Shown here in pieces: positions 35,197-44,445 of a DNA stretch of 64,000 nucleotides. The notes beneath the pieces were generated by a model, which searched no databases, was not told the DNA's origin, and was given only the letters and a program-made list of their open reading frames with translations. The DNA comes from Paracoccus haematequi (GTDB lineage Bacteria > Pseudomonadota > Alphaproteobacteria > Rhodobacterales > Rhodobacteraceae), in assembly GCF_900631945.1 (NCBI RefSeq), contig NZ_UZWE01000026.1, forward strand, positions 62,001 through 126,000. The letters run 5' to 3'. Position numbers and translations under genes: made by a program. How positions within the stretch are numbered: position 1 is the first letter of the stretch; each line of letters opens with the position of its first letter.

Positions 35197-36156
35197 TCAG
35201 GGGCGCGGCGGCCATATTCTTTGCAGCAGCGAGGTGCGGGGCGCCGTTACCGTCTCCGCGCGGATGCGCGAGGCGATCACGGGGCGGTTGGCGGAATTGC
35301 CGCCTCTGCCTTCGCGCCAGACGATATAGATACCCGACCCGATGATCACCGTGGCGCCCAGGACGGTGGGCAGATCCAGAACCTCGTCGAAGAAGATCCA
35401 GCCATAGGCCGTGGCCCAGAGGATCTGCGAATACTGCATGGGCGCGACGATCGCGGCCTCTCCGGCGCGATAGGCGAGGATCAGCAGGAATCCAGCGATC
35501 AGTCCCAGACAGGCGATCACCCCGGCCAGCGCCAGATGCGGCAGCGCCATCGGCCGGTATTCGATGGCCAGGGACGCGCCGGTAGCGAGGAAGTTGCCCA
35601 GCATCGGCCACATCAGCAGGACCAGCGGGCGTTCCGACCGGCCCAGCTTGCGCAGGATCACCGCGGTCATCGCCGATCCCATGGCCGCCGCCAGCGCGGC
35701 CGCATGACCCAGCCCCAAGGGCTGCGCGCCGGGGCGCAGCACGATCAGAACGCCCGCCAGGCCCGCCACGACCGCCAGCCAGCGGTGCATCCCGACCCGT
35801 TCGCCCAGGATCGGGATCGACAGGATCGTCACCAGCAGCGGCGCGGCGAACAGGATCGCATAGACCTGCGCCAGCGGCAGCTGCGAGAACGCGAAGAAGC
35901 TGCCCATCCCGGCAATCACCCCCACCACGGTGCGGGCCGCGACCCATCCGGGATTGGCCGGGCGCAGCGTGCCGGGGGTGGGATCGCGCATGATGATGAC
36001 CATCACCAGCGGAAAGGACAGCAGCGACGAAAAGAACAGCACCTGCAAGGCGGGATACTGCGTGCCCAGCGTCTTGATCACCACGTCATGCGTCGCATAG
36101 AGGCCCATGGCCAGCAGGGCCAGGGCCGCACCGCGGACGTTTGACGCGCCCTCCAT
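35197..36156 (-). CDS. DMT-superfamily (EamA) transporter
   Basis: This 319-residue membrane protein has about ten hydrophobic helices in two EamA repeats. The first repeat begins GAALALLAMGLYATHDVVIKTLG, and the second covers MGSAMTAVILRKLGRSERP and AYRAGEAAIVAPMQYSQILWATAYGWIFFDE, the usual late motif. Such proteins export metabolites such as amino acids; the substrate is unknown. The start codon overlaps the leuB stop by one base, so the two are co-translated, and a link to branched-chain amino acids is possible. It ends shortly before tRNA-Pro. Confidence 0.88.
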   Translation of the reverse strand: MEGASNVRGAALALLAMGLYATHDVVIKTLGTQYPALQVLFFSSLLSFPLVMVIIMRDPTPGTLRPANPGWVAARTVVGVIAGMGSFFAFSQLPLAQVYAILFAAPLLVTILSIPILGERVGMHRWLAVVAGLAGVLIVLRPGAQPLGLGHAAALAAAMGSAMTAVILRKLGRSERPLVLLMWPMLGNFLATGASLAIEYRPMALPHLALAGVIACLGLIAGFLLILAYRAGEAAIVAPMQYSQILWATAYGWIFFDEVLDLPTVLGATVIIGSGIYIVWREGRGGNSANRPVIASRIRAETVTAPRTSLLQRIWPPRP

Positions 36157-37280
36157 CAGCCCTGGGACAGGGCCGCGACGATGCGGTCGCCCATCTGCGA
36201 GGTCGAAACCGGGGTGCCGCCCTCGGGCCCCATCAGGTCGGCGGTGCGCACGCCGTCGGCCAGAACCCGCTCCACCGCGCGTTCCAGGTCGGACGCCGCC
36301 TGGCCCTCGTCGAAGGAATAGCGCAGCGCCATCGCGAAGGACAGGATGCAGGCGATCGGGTTAGCCTTGCCCTGCCCCGCGATGTCGGGGGCGCTGCCGT
36401 GGACGGGTTCGTACATCGCCTTGGGCCGGCCGTTCGCCATCGGCGCCCCCAGGCTGGCCGAAGGCAGCATCCCCAACGATCCGGTCAGCATCGCCGCCGC
36501 GTCCGACAGCAGGTCGCCGAACAGGTTGTCGGTGACGATCACGTCGAACTGGCGCGGGTTGCGGACCAGCTGCATGGCGCCGTTGTCGGCATACATGTGC
36601 GACAGCTCCACGTCCGGGTATTCGTTGTCACGGACCCACTGCACCTCTTCGCGCCAGAGGATGCCGGATTCCATCACATTGGCCTTTTCCATCGAGCAGA
36701 CCCGGTTCGACCGCTTGCGCGCCAGTTCGAAGGCCGACCGGGCCACGCGGCGGATTTCGCCGCTGGTGTAACGCTGGGTATTGATGCCGACGCGGCCGCC
36801 TTCGTTGTCGGGGTTGTTGTCGTCGGCATGGATGCCGCGCGGCTCGCCGAAATAGACCCCGCTGGTCAGTTCGCGCACGATCAGGATATCCAGGCCGGCC
36901 ACCACGTCCCGCTTCAGCGACGAAAAATCGGCCAGAGCGTCGAAGCATTGCGCCGGGCGCAGGTTGGCATACAGATCCATTTCCTTGCGCAGGCGCAGCA
37001 GCCCGCGTTCGGGCTTGAGGCTGAAATCCAGCGTGTCGTATTTCGGCCCGCCGACCGCGCCCAGCAGCACCGCGTCGACCGATTGCGCCAGCGCCATGGT
37101 GTCGTCCGTCAGCGGCACCCCATGCGCGTCATAGGACGACCCGCCGACCAGCCCATGGCGGACATCGAAGGACATGCCGCGATTGGCGGAAAACCAGTCG
37201 ATGACCTTGACCACCTCGGCCATGACCTCGGGACCGATCCCGTCGCCGGGCAGGATAAGCAGGGAATAGCTGTCGGACAT
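36156..37280 (-). CDS. leuB: 3-isopropylmalate dehydrogenase
   Basis: LeuB oxidises and decarboxylates 3-isopropylmalate in leucine synthesis with NAD. The 374-residue protein shows [13 protein letters not shown] at the N-terminus, the AVGGPKYD loop, [21 protein letters not shown] substrate-binding segment, [26 protein letters not shown] and [19 protein letters not shown] very strong ribosome site (AGGAGG) precedes the ATG. leuA, leuC and leuD are not in the window. Confidence 0.97.
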   Translation of the reverse strand: MSDSYSLLILPGDGIGPEVMAEVVKVIDWFSANRGMSFDVRHGLVGGSSYDAHGVPLTDDTMALAQSVDAVLLGAVGGPKYDTLDFSLKPERGLLRLRKEMDLYANLRPAQCFDALADFSSLKRDVVAGLDILIVRELTSGVYFGEPRGIHADDNNPDNEGGRVGINTQRYTSGEIRRVARSAFELARKRSNRVCSMEKANVMESGILWREEVQWVRDNEYPDVELSHMYADNGAMQLVRNPRQFDVIVTDNLFGDLLSDAAAMLTGSLGMLPSASLGAPMANGRPKAMYEPVHGSAPDIAGQGKANPIACILSFAMALRYSFDEGQAASDLERAVERVLADGVRTADLMGPEGGTPVSTSQMGDRIVAALSQG

Positions 37281-37482
37281 GGTTCCTCCTTACGGGCGCG
37301 ATGCCCCTGCGGCACTAGCCAAGGGCCGCCGCGGGGTCAAGTTCGGGCAGGGCGCGATCCGCGCCGAGCCGGCCCCCGGCTGGGCCCTGGCACGCGCAGG
37401 TTCCCGGTTGCGGGCGAATTGCACGTCTTGCACCTTTCCGCGCCCTGTCGCAGCTTGCGCGGCAAGGGAAGGAAAGCCGCTC

Positions 37483-38673
37483 ATGCCCAAAATATCCGTG
37501 GGGATCGTCAGCCTGGTTCTGGCCTATGTCCTCAGCCAGTTCTATCGCGCCTTCCTTGCGGTGCTGACGCCCGTCCTGGGATCCGAGCTTGGCGCCACGC
37601 CCGGCGATCTGGCGCTGTCCTCGGGGTTGTGGTTCGCGACCTTCGCGGCGATGCAGATCCCGGTGGGGCGGATGCTGGACCGGATCGGGCCGCGCCTGAC
37701 GGTGGCCCTGCTGCTGGGGGCCGCCGGAGGGGCGGGGGCTGCGATCTTTGCGTCGGCTCAGGCGCCCTGGCACCTGCACCTGGCGATGGCGCTGCTGGGG
37801 GTGGGCTGCGCGCCCGCGCTGATGGGATCCTATTACATCGTCGCCCGCGAATATCCGGCGGCCGCCTTCGGCGCCATGGCGGGGATGATCGTGGGCTTCG
37901 GGTCGCTGGGCAACATCCTGGGCGCGACGCCGCTGGTCTGGGCCATCCAGGCCCTGGGCTGGCGCGCGACCATGGCGGGCCTGGGCGCCTCGACGGTGGC
38001 GGTGGCCCTGCTGATCGCGCTGACGGTGCGCGACCCGGCCCGGCTGGGCGCGGACCATCCCCAGGGATCGCTGGCCGAGGTGCTGCGGATCCGCGCGCTG
38101 TGGTTCATCCTGCCCCTGTTCTTCGTGAACTATGCCGCGTCGGGTGCGATCCGGGGCCTGTGGGCCGCCCCCTATCTGGAACGGGTGTTCGGCGCGGACG
38201 CCACACTGATCGGGCGGGCGACGCTGGCGATGGGGCTGGCGATGATCCTGGGGAATTTCCTGGTCGCCCCCGCCGTGCGGCTGGTGGGCAGCCTGCGCCG
38301 GACGGTGCTGATCTTCACCGGCGCGACGCTGGCGGTGATGGGCTTCCTGTGCCTGAACCCCCAGCCCGGCCTGGGGCTGGCGGTGGTGCTGCTGGCGCTG
38401 ATCGGGCTGTCCGGGGCGGGCTATGTGCTGCTGATGGCGCATGGCCGGTCGTTCCTGCCCGATCACCTGGTCGGGCGGGGGGTGACGTTCATGAACATGA
38501 TCTCGATCGGCGGGGTGGGGGTGATGCAGTTCGCCTCGCGCCCGGTGTTCCAGGCGGCGTCCGGGGCCTTTGCGCCGCCGCAGGCCTTCGCCCTGCTGTT
38601 CCTGTTCTTCCTGGTCCCGCTTGCCATCGGCTTCGCCCTGTATTTCCTGACGCCCGAGGCCCGGCATGGCTGA
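37483..38673 (+). CDS. MFS transporter
   Basis: This 396-residue major facilitator has twelve predicted membrane helices in two halves. The loop after helix 2 has GRMLDRIGPRLT, the usual MFS loop 2-3 signature. The start is ATG 37483 with GGAAGGAAAG upstream; the frame open from 37279 covers noncoding DNA. The substrate is not readable. It overlaps the following glycosyltransferase by 8 bp, so export of a product or precursor linked to surface glycans is possible but unproven. Confidence 0.87.
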   Translation: MPKISVGIVSLVLAYVLSQFYRAFLAVLTPVLGSELGATPGDLALSSGLWFATFAAMQIPVGRMLDRIGPRLTVALLLGAAGGAGAAIFASAQAPWHLHLAMALLGVGCAPALMGSYYIVAREYPAAAFGAMAGMIVGFGSLGNILGATPLVWAIQALGWRATMAGLGASTVAVALLIALTVRDPARLGADHPQGSLAEVLRIRALWFILPLFFVNYAASGAIRGLWAAPYLERVFGADATLIGRATLAMGLAMILGNFLVAPAVRLVGSLRRTVLIFTGATLAVMGFLCLNPQPGLGLAVVLLALIGLSGAGYVLLMAHGRSFLPDHLVGRGVTFMNMISIGGVGVMQFASRPVFQAASGAFAPPQAFALLFLFFLVPLAIGFALYFLTPEARHG

Positions 38674-39715
38674 ACCCATGGTTGATCCGCTGGTCGTCGC
38701 CCCGAACCTGAAGCGCCGCCTGTCGGGCGTCACCGCGACCGTCGTGCGCCTGATCCCGGTGCAGGCCCGGATGATCGCGATCCGCGCCACTGGCCCCGGC
38801 CTGCCGCCCGAGGTGCCGCATATCCCGCTGATCCGCGCCGCGACCCTGCCGCGCGACCGCTGGCGGGTCTGGCACGCCCGGCGCAACACCGAAATGGCGT
38901 TGGGCCTGATCCTGCGGCGGATCCTGCGGCGCAAATACCGGCTGCTGTTCACCTCGGCCGCGCAGCGCCGCCATACCGGCTTCACCAAATGGCTGATCCG
39001 CCGGCAGGATGCGCTTGTCGCCACCTCGGACAAGGCCGCCAGCTATCTGGACCGGCCCGCGACGGTGGTGATGCACGGGGTCGATACCGACATCTTCCGA
39101 CCCGCGTCCGACCGGGCGGCGCTGCGCCGTGACCTGGGCCTTGATCCCGATGCGGTGCTGATCGGCTGCTTCGGCCGGGTGCGCGCCCAGAAGGGCGTCG
39201 ACCTGCTGGTCGAGGCCGGGCTGCGGCTGTTGCCCGACCGCCCGCAGGCGCGGATCCTGTTCACCGGGCGCATCACCCCCGACAACCGCGCCTTCGCAGA
39301 CGACCTGCTGGCGCGGATCGCGGCGGCGGGCCTGTCGGACCGGATCCGCTTCCTGGGCGAACTGCCCTGGGATCAGGTGGTGCGCCATTACCAGGCGTTG
39401 GATCTGTTCGCCGCCCCCGCCCGCTGGGAGGGCTTCGGCCTGACCCCGCTGGAGGCGATGGCCTGCGCTGTGCCGACCGTGGCCGCCCGCGTCGGCGCCT
39501 ATGAGACGCTGATCCGGGACGGCGTGACAGGCAGCCTGGTGCCGCCCGACGATGCCGACGCCCTGACCGACGCCCTGCGCCGCTGGCTGGACGACGATGC
39601 CGGCCGCGCCGATGCGGGCCGTGCCGCGCTTGCCCATGTCACCGCGAACCACGCCATCGAGACCGAGGCCCGCGCCCTGGTCGCCCTCTATCACGACCTG
39701 CTGGCCCGGCCATGA
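38666..39715 (+). CDS. Glycosyltransferase family 4 protein
   Basis: This 349-residue GT-B enzyme has an acceptor-binding N-terminal half and a donor-binding C-terminal half. Visible are LIGCFGRVRAQKGVDLLVEA (start of the second Rossmann domain, near residue 170) and the E-x7-E region PARWEGFGLTPLEAMACAVPTVA near residue 255, typical of GT4. The N-terminal part LIRAATLPRDRWRVWHARRN resembles LPS-core mannosyl- or glucosyltransferases. The exact sugar is unknown. It overlaps the MFS gene by 8 bp and the GT29-like gene by 4 bp. Confidence 0.88.
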   Translation: MAEPMVDPLVVAPNLKRRLSGVTATVVRLIPVQARMIAIRATGPGLPPEVPHIPLIRAATLPRDRWRVWHARRNTEMALGLILRRILRRKYRLLFTSAAQRRHTGFTKWLIRRQDALVATSDKAASYLDRPATVVMHGVDTDIFRPASDRAALRRDLGLDPDAVLIGCFGRVRAQKGVDLLVEAGLRLLPDRPQARILFTGRITPDNRAFADDLLARIAAAGLSDRIRFLGELPWDQVVRHYQALDLFAAPARWEGFGLTPLEAMACAVPTVAARVGAYETLIRDGVTGSLVPPDDADALTDALRRWLDDDAGRADAGRAALAHVTANHAIETEARALVALYHDLLARP

Positions 39716-40326
39716 ACAAGCTGCGCTTCTATGCCGCCCGAACCCTGCGCGACGACGCGGCGCTGCAAGCCCTTTCGGTCCCGCAGTCCGACCTGCTGGC
39801 CGAACTGGCGGGCAAGACCGTCGCGCTGATCGGCAATGCCCGGTCGCTGGCCGAAACCCGCCACGGCGCGGCCATCGACGCCACCGACCTGGTGATCCGC
39901 ATCAACCGCGCGCCCATGCCGTCCCCGGAAAGCCACGGCACGCGGACCGATTGGCTGGCCCTGGCGGTGCGGCTGGCGGATGCCGACCTGGCCCGCATCG
40001 CCCCCAGGCGCGTGTTGTGGATGTCGCCCAAGCGCAAGCGGCTGGGCTGGCGCATCGCGCATGGCGACGGCTTCTATCTGCATCCCCTGGCCGATTACCT
40101 TGCGCTGAAGGATCGCCTGGCCGCCCCGCCCACGACCGGGGCGATGATGATCGACCTGGCGCTGCGATCCGGCCTGGCCCGCCTGACGCTGCACGGCTTC
40201 GACTTCTTCGCCAGCCAAAGCCTGTCGGGCAGCCGCACCGCCGACCAGGTGCCCCACGACTTCGGGGCCGAGGCCGCCTGGGTCGCGGACATGCAGCGCC
40301 GGGACGGGCGGCTGATCCTGGCCTGA
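39712..40326 (+). CDS. GT29 (sialyltransferase)-like glycosyltransferase
   Basis: This 204-residue protein shows VALIGNARSLAETRHGAAIDATDLVIRIN split around residues 36-64. This resembles the sialyl motif L of GT29 enzymes (VGNGGIL...-GxxIDxxDxVxRxN), followed by GTRTDWLAL. A later TTGAMMIDLAL with LHGFDFF matches the motif S region. Bacterial relatives occur in surface glycan loci, and the donor need not be CMP-sialic acid; no sialic acid genes are nearby. It is coupled to the GT4 gene. Confidence 0.75.
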   Translation: MNKLRFYAARTLRDDAALQALSVPQSDLLAELAGKTVALIGNARSLAETRHGAAIDATDLVIRINRAPMPSPESHGTRTDWLALAVRLADADLARIAPRRVLWMSPKRKRLGWRIAHGDGFYLHPLADYLALKDRLAAPPTTGAMMIDLALRSGLARLTLHGFDFFASQSLSGSRTADQVPHDFGAEAAWVADMQRRDGRLILA

Positions 40327-40411
40327 CCCGGCCCGCCCGGCCCTTTCCCCTTCCCTTGCTGGCTTGCGTGCGCTAAAGCCACGCGACCGCCAGAAAAGGA
40401 GTCCCAAGGAG

Positions 40412-41434
40412 ATGGGTTACAAAGTCGTCGTCGCAGGCGCCACGGGGAATGTGGGCCGCGAAATGCTGAACATCCTGTCGGAACGCATGTTCCCCGTGGA
40501 CGAGATTGCCGCGCTGGCCTCGCGCCGGTCGCAGGGCACCGAAGTCAGCTTTGGCGACAAGACCATCAAGGTGAAGGACATCGAGCAGTTCGACTGGACC
40601 GGCTGGGACATCGCGCTGTTCGCCATCGGCTCGGACGCCACGAAAATCCACGCGCCCAAGGCGGCCGCGGCGGGCTGCGTGGTGATCGACAATTCGTCGC
40701 TGTATCGCTATGACCCCGACATCCCGCTGATCGTGCCCGAGGTGAACCCGGACGCGATCCAGGATTACCGCAACAAGATGATCATCGCGAACCCCAACTG
40801 CTCGACCGCGCAGATGGTGGTGGCGCTGAAGCCGCTGCACGACCGCGCGCGGATCAAGCGGGTGGTGGTCAGCACCTATCAGTCCGTCTCGGGCGCCGGG
40901 AAAGAGGGCATGGACGAGCTGTGGGACCAGACCAAGGGCATGTATGTGCCCGGCCAAGAGGTCGCGGCCAAGAAGTTCCAGAAGCAGATCGCCTTCAACG
41001 TGATCCCGCAGATCGACGTGTTCCTGGACAGCGGCGATACCAAGGAAGAATGGAAGATGGTCGCCGAGACCAAGAAGATCCTGGATCCGGCGATCAAGGT
41101 CACGGCGACCTGCGTGCGCGTCCCGGTCTTCGTCGGCCATTCGGAATCCATCAACATCGAGTTCGAGGATTTCCTGGACGAGGACGAGGCCCGCGACATC
41201 CTGCGCGAGGCGCCGGGCATCCTGGTCGTGGATAAGCGCGAGCCGGGCGGATATACGACTCCGGTCGAATGCGTGGGCGATTTCGCCACCTTCGTCAGCC
41301 GCATCCGCCAGGACGTGACGGTCGAAAACGGCCTGAACCTGTGGTGCGTCAGCGACAACCTGCGCAAGGGCGCCGCGCTGAACGCCGTGCAGATCGCCGA
41401 GTTGCTGGGCAATCGCGTGCTGAAAAAAGGCTGA
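40412..41434 (+). CDS. asd: Aspartate-semialdehyde dehydrogenase
   Basis: Asd reduces aspartyl phosphate to aspartate semialdehyde, the branch point to lysine, methionine and threonine. The 340-residue protein has GATGNVGREML at the N-terminus, SRRSQG, the catalytic Cys in NPNCSTAQM near residue 131, STYQSVSGAGKEGMDEL and the late RVPVFVGHSESINIEF with the active-site His. The start is ATG 40412 with AAGGAG at the codon and AAAAGGAG further upstream; the frame open from 40364 is not used. It lies 4 bp before the DedA gene. Confidence 0.97.
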   Translation: MGYKVVVAGATGNVGREMLNILSERMFPVDEIAALASRRSQGTEVSFGDKTIKVKDIEQFDWTGWDIALFAIGSDATKIHAPKAAAAGCVVIDNSSLYRYDPDIPLIVPEVNPDAIQDYRNKMIIANPNCSTAQMVVALKPLHDRARIKRVVVSTYQSVSGAGKEGMDELWDQTKGMYVPGQEVAAKKFQKQIAFNVIPQIDVFLDSGDTKEEWKMVAETKKILDPAIKVTATCVRVPVFVGHSESINIEFEDFLDEDEARDILREAPGILVVDKREPGGYTTPVECVGDFATFVSRIRQDVTVENGLNLWCVSDNLRKGAALNAVQIAELLGNRVLKKG

Positions 41435-41438
41435 TCGG

Positions 41439-42038
41439 GTGTTCGACTGGATCACCGGATTCCTGGACGGCGGCGGGGCTGTGGCCATCGCCGCCCTCAT
41501 GTTTCTGGAAAACGTCTTTCCGCCCATCCCGTCGGAACTGATCATGCCGCTGGCGGGCTTCAACGCCGCCCGTGGCGGCACGCCCTTGTGGCTGGCGATC
41601 CTGGCTGGGGGCTTGGGATCCTTGGCGGGGGCCTGGTTCTGGTATCTGGCCGGACGGGCCTTCGGCGCCCACCGGCTGCGCCGCCTGATCGCGCGCCATG
41701 GCCGCTGGCTGACCCTGACCCTGTCCGAATTCGCCGCGGCCGAGGGCTGGTTCCGCCGCCATGGCCGGGCCGTGGTGTTCTTCGGCCGCTTCATCCCGAC
41801 CGTGCGGACCCTGATCTCGATCCCCGCCGGGATCGAGCGGATGCCGCAGGGGCAGTTCCTGCTGTTCACCGCGCTTGGCAGCTTCATCTGGTCGGGTGGG
41901 CTGGCCTTGGCGGGATACCTGCTGGAAGACCGCTATGAGGCGGTCGAACACTGGATCGACCCGCTGTCCACGGCGGTCGTTCTGGGCATCATCGCCCTGT
42001 ATGTGTGGCGTGTAATCCGCTGGAAGCCCGACGCGTAA
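41439..42038 (+). CDS. DedA family membrane protein
   Basis: This 199-residue inner-membrane protein of the DedA/VTT family begins at GTG 41439. Typical motifs are LENVFPPIPSELIMPLAG near the N-terminus, GSLAGAWFWYLAGR and the conserved FFGRFIPTVRTLISIPAGIERM near residue 108. Family members are linked to lipid flipping, membrane homeostasis and proton-dependent transport. It follows asd by 4 bp. Its last 50 bp are covered on the other strand by an unrecognised gene. Confidence 0.92.
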   Translation: MFDWITGFLDGGGAVAIAALMFLENVFPPIPSELIMPLAGFNAARGGTPLWLAILAGGLGSLAGAWFWYLAGRAFGAHRLRRLIARHGRWLTLTLSEFAAAEGWFRRHGRAVVFFGRFIPTVRTLISIPAGIERMPQGQFLLFTALGSFIWSGGLALAGYLLEDRYEAVEHWIDPLSTAVVLGIIALYVWRVIRWKPDA

Positions 42039-42288
42039 GGCGCGCCGTCACATCGTGCGGTCCACCACGCCGGACCGTGCCGTGCCCGTTGCCGCCGAAC
42101 AACGCGTCCACATAGGCGGCGGCATCCATCGCATTGCCGGCCTGGTCGAACAAGTTGACATTGCCGTCGCCATCGACCGACAGAAGACGGCCATAGGTCT
42201 TGTGGGTCAGATCGAAGGCGCCCAGCTTGACCGCCCCGCCCTCGCCGCGTTCCAACGTCGCCGCCGAGACGTTCAGGCGTCCGTTCAC
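41989..42288 (-). CDS. unrecognised small protein, 3' end antisense to dedA
   Basis: I do not recognise this 99-codon frame. It starts at GTG 42288, directly at the stop of the upstream gene, so the two form a pair. Residues 1-75 look like a folded soluble protein (GAFDLTHKTYGRLLSVDGDGN split by turns, VNLFDQAGNAMDAAAYVDALFGG). The last 17 or so are Arg/Thr-rich and lie antisense to dedA, suggesting the original end was lost or the stop has moved. Confidence 0.45.
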   Translation of the reverse strand: MNGRLNVSAATLERGEGGAVKLGAFDLTHKTYGRLLSVDGDGNVNLFDQAGNAMDAAAYVDALFGGNGHGTVRRGGPHDVTARLTRRASSGLHATHTGR

Positions 42289-42672
42289 TTAGCCCAGATA
42301 GGCATTCTCCCTGGCCACCACATGATTGATGTCGGCAAGATTGATGTCGGCAAGCCGGGATGCATTGGCGGTCGCGCGGACGGAATTGGCTGCGGCGATG
42401 TTGTTCAGCGAGGCCTGGGCGACGGTCGTGGCGCGGAACATCAGGTCGACGGACGAAAAGGCGTTTTCCAGGGCAGCGGCGGGGCTGTCGAAGTCCTTGA
42501 CCGCCATCTTCGCCACGGCCTCCCTGGCGGCTGTGAGGGGATCGGCGTTGCCTTCCATCATGAAGCCGTGCATCGCCATACGAAGATCAATGGTCTCTTT
42601 ATCGATGGCATCCATTTCGGCAGTGGTCAGTTCCTTGCGGCCGGATGTTGCTGAACCCAGATCCTTGGCCAT
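42289..42672 (-). CDS. unrecognised small helical protein
   Basis: This 127-residue protein has no signal peptide and no family I can name. The N-terminal half is charged helix (TTAEMDAIDKETIDLRMAMHG); the rest is Ala/Asn-rich helix (ATTVAQASLNNIAAANSVR). An AT-rich tract (about 42805-42855) upstream could hold its promoter. The ribosome site is weak. Codon use looks like the neighbours, so it is probably real, but the function is open. Confidence 0.5.
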   Translation of the reverse strand: MAKDLGSATSGRKELTTAEMDAIDKETIDLRMAMHGFMMEGNADPLTAAREAVAKMAVKDFDSPAAALENAFSSVDLMFRATTVAQASLNNIAAANSVRATANASRLADINLADINHVVARENAYLG

Positions 42673-42864
42673 GGGTGTATCCGACGACGGGTTCTGACCG
42701 GCGGGCCAAGGCCGTGACGCTGGAAGGAGAGACAGAGAAAATCACGATCCCAGGTCCATTGCATGGGAGGTTTCGGCACGTTAGAACCCGTCGCTCTCCC
42801 AAATGTTAACAAAATCCAAAAACTAGGGAAATGTTAATTAAAATTTAACTTTTGCTCATCAGCA

Positions 42865-43164
42865 GTGAACCAACTGGCATTGGATGATTACCTGTCGGCC
42901 GGAAAAGGCAACGACACCATACGCGGCGGCGCAGGCGCAGATACATTCGCCTTCTATGCAAACGAAGGACAGGGCTTCATCAACGATTTTACCGACGGCA
43001 CCGACAAGATCAGGATCTTCGCCCCCGGCCAGGTGTCCAGCCTTGCCGATGTCACAGTGACGGCATCGGGCACAAGCACCATTCTGGAGTTCGCCGGAAC
43101 CAAGGTCACGCTGAATCTGATCGACCTCTCCGCCCTGGACGCCTCGGACTTCATCTTCACATGA
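42865..43164 (+). pseudogene. RTX / hemolysin-type calcium-binding C-terminal remnant
   Basis: This 99-codon frame begins at a GTG without a ribosome site and has a stop just upstream at 42835. It contains two RTX nonapeptides (GKGNDTIRGG and GGAGADTFAF) and the usual following sequence (INDFTDGTDKIRIF, LNLIDLSALDASDFIF) that ends type I-secreted RTX proteins. The N-terminal effector portion is missing, so this is most likely the leftover tail of a larger secreted protein. Confidence 0.65.
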
Positions 43165-43215
43165 CGCTGGGGCGGCGCGCCATCCTGTCCCGGACCGCGC
43201 CGCTTCCTTCCTCGA

Positions 43216-43863
43216 TCAGACCGCCGTCCAGCTTTTCCCGCCGTCGACCGCCTGGAACAGCGTGCCCTCGCTGATGTCGTGGACTAGGCCGTGCAGCGAC
43301 ATCTGCCCCCCCTCGACCGCCGCGCGGACAAAGGGGAAGGTCATCAGGTTCTCGATCGACACCAGCACCGCCTCGCGCTCCAGGGCGGCGACCTGCTCGC
43401 CCTCGGGCAGATCCCTCACGCGGTCATAGCCGGGGCGCAGGATGTCCATCCAGCGGCCCACGAAGCTGGTCTTTTCTTCAAGCTCGGGCGCGTGGCCGGA
43501 ACACATCGCATGGCAACCCGCGACGCCGCCGCAATTGGTATGGCCGACGACGATCAGATGCGCGACCTTCAGCGCCTGCACCGCGTATTCCACCGCGGCC
43601 GAGGTGCCGTGCTGCAACCCGTCGGGCGCATAGGGCGGCACCAGGTTGGCGATGTTGCGATGGATGAAGAATTCTCCCGAATCCGCCCCGAAAATGCTGG
43701 TGACGTGGACGCGCGAGTCGCAGCAGGAAATCACCATCGCGCGCGGGCGCTGACCGTCGGTCGCAAGGCGGCGATACCAGGCGCTGTTCTCGGCATAGGA
43801 CGTGGCTTTCCAGCCGTGAAAGCGACCTGCCAGGTATTGCGGCAGAGGACGGATATTATGCAT
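43216..43863 (-). CDS. Beta-class carbonic anhydrase
   Basis: This enzyme interconverts CO2 and bicarbonate. The 215-residue protein has the zinc ligands of the beta class: CCDSRV (Cys and the Asp/Arg pair, near residue 48) and VGHTNCGG (His and Cys, near residue 108), with FFIHRNIANLVPPY between. The start is ATG 43863 with GGTGAG upstream. It is transcribed divergently from the HPt-like gene. Confidence 0.95.
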   Translation of the reverse strand: MHNIRPLPQYLAGRFHGWKATSYAENSAWYRRLATDGQRPRAMVISCCDSRVHVTSIFGADSGEFFIHRNIANLVPPYAPDGLQHGTSAAVEYAVQALKVAHLIVVGHTNCGGVAGCHAMCSGHAPELEEKTSFVGRWMDILRPGYDRVRDLPEGEQVAALEREAVLVSIENLMTFPFVRAAVEGGQMSLHGLVHDISEGTLFQAVDGGKSWTAV

Positions 43864-44004
43864 GGCTCACCTTGTCTTGTCCCGCCGCTTGATAGGACGT
43901 GATTGAAACAAATTCGAGAGATTTCTTCTGTCGGCGGCAAGCCTTTCTTCACGGCGTGCAGGCATGGTCAGCCGGACTGAAATGCAGGATAGAAGGCAAG
44001 GCAG

Positions 44005-44382
44005 ATGGCACAAATCATGGCGTTGGCCGTATCGGAACCGGTCCGGGTCGATTCCCGCCGCTTGGGCGACATCGTGACCGAACTGGGCGAAACGGCGGCG
44101 CAGAACGTCATCGGCCTGGCCCTGGAACAACTGGCGGGCGCCCTGACCGGCGCCGACAAGGCCGTGCGCGCGGGCGACCTGGCCGAGACTGCGCGCCAAT
44201 GCGACCTGCTGGCCCGGCTGGCCTGGCAGATCGGGCTGCTGTCGCTGGCGGGGGTGGCGATGGATCTGGGCTTTTGCGCCGACCGGCGCGAGGCGGTGGC
44301 CATCGGCGCGGTCCATGCCAGGCTGATGCGGGTGGGCAACCGATCGCTGACGGCGATCTGGGATCGCGGCCCCCTGGACTGA
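44005..44382 (+). CDS. small helical protein, possible degenerate HPt-like fold
   Basis: This 125-residue all-helical protein is not clearly a known family. Residues 60-85 (ARQCDLLARLAWQIGLLSLAGVAMDL) have the spacing and hydrophobic pattern of an HPt (histidine phosphotransfer) helix pair. However, the expected His-x-x-Lys is replaced by residues that cannot be phosphorylated in that way. I infer a pseudo-HPt or unrelated helical bundle. No kinase or regulator is adjacent; it stands alone between carbonic anhydrase and the peptidase operon. Confidence 0.6.
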   Translation: MAQIMALAVSEPVRVDSRRLGDIVTELGETAAQNVIGLALEQLAGALTGADKAVRAGDLAETARQCDLLARLAWQIGLLSLAGVAMDLGFCADRREAVAIGAVHARLMRVGNRSLTAIWDRGPLD

Positions 44383-44445
44383 GACGGGGTTGCGGGGGCG
44401 CATCCAGCCTGTAATCTCGCCCGCGACCGACCAAGGACAGGCCCC

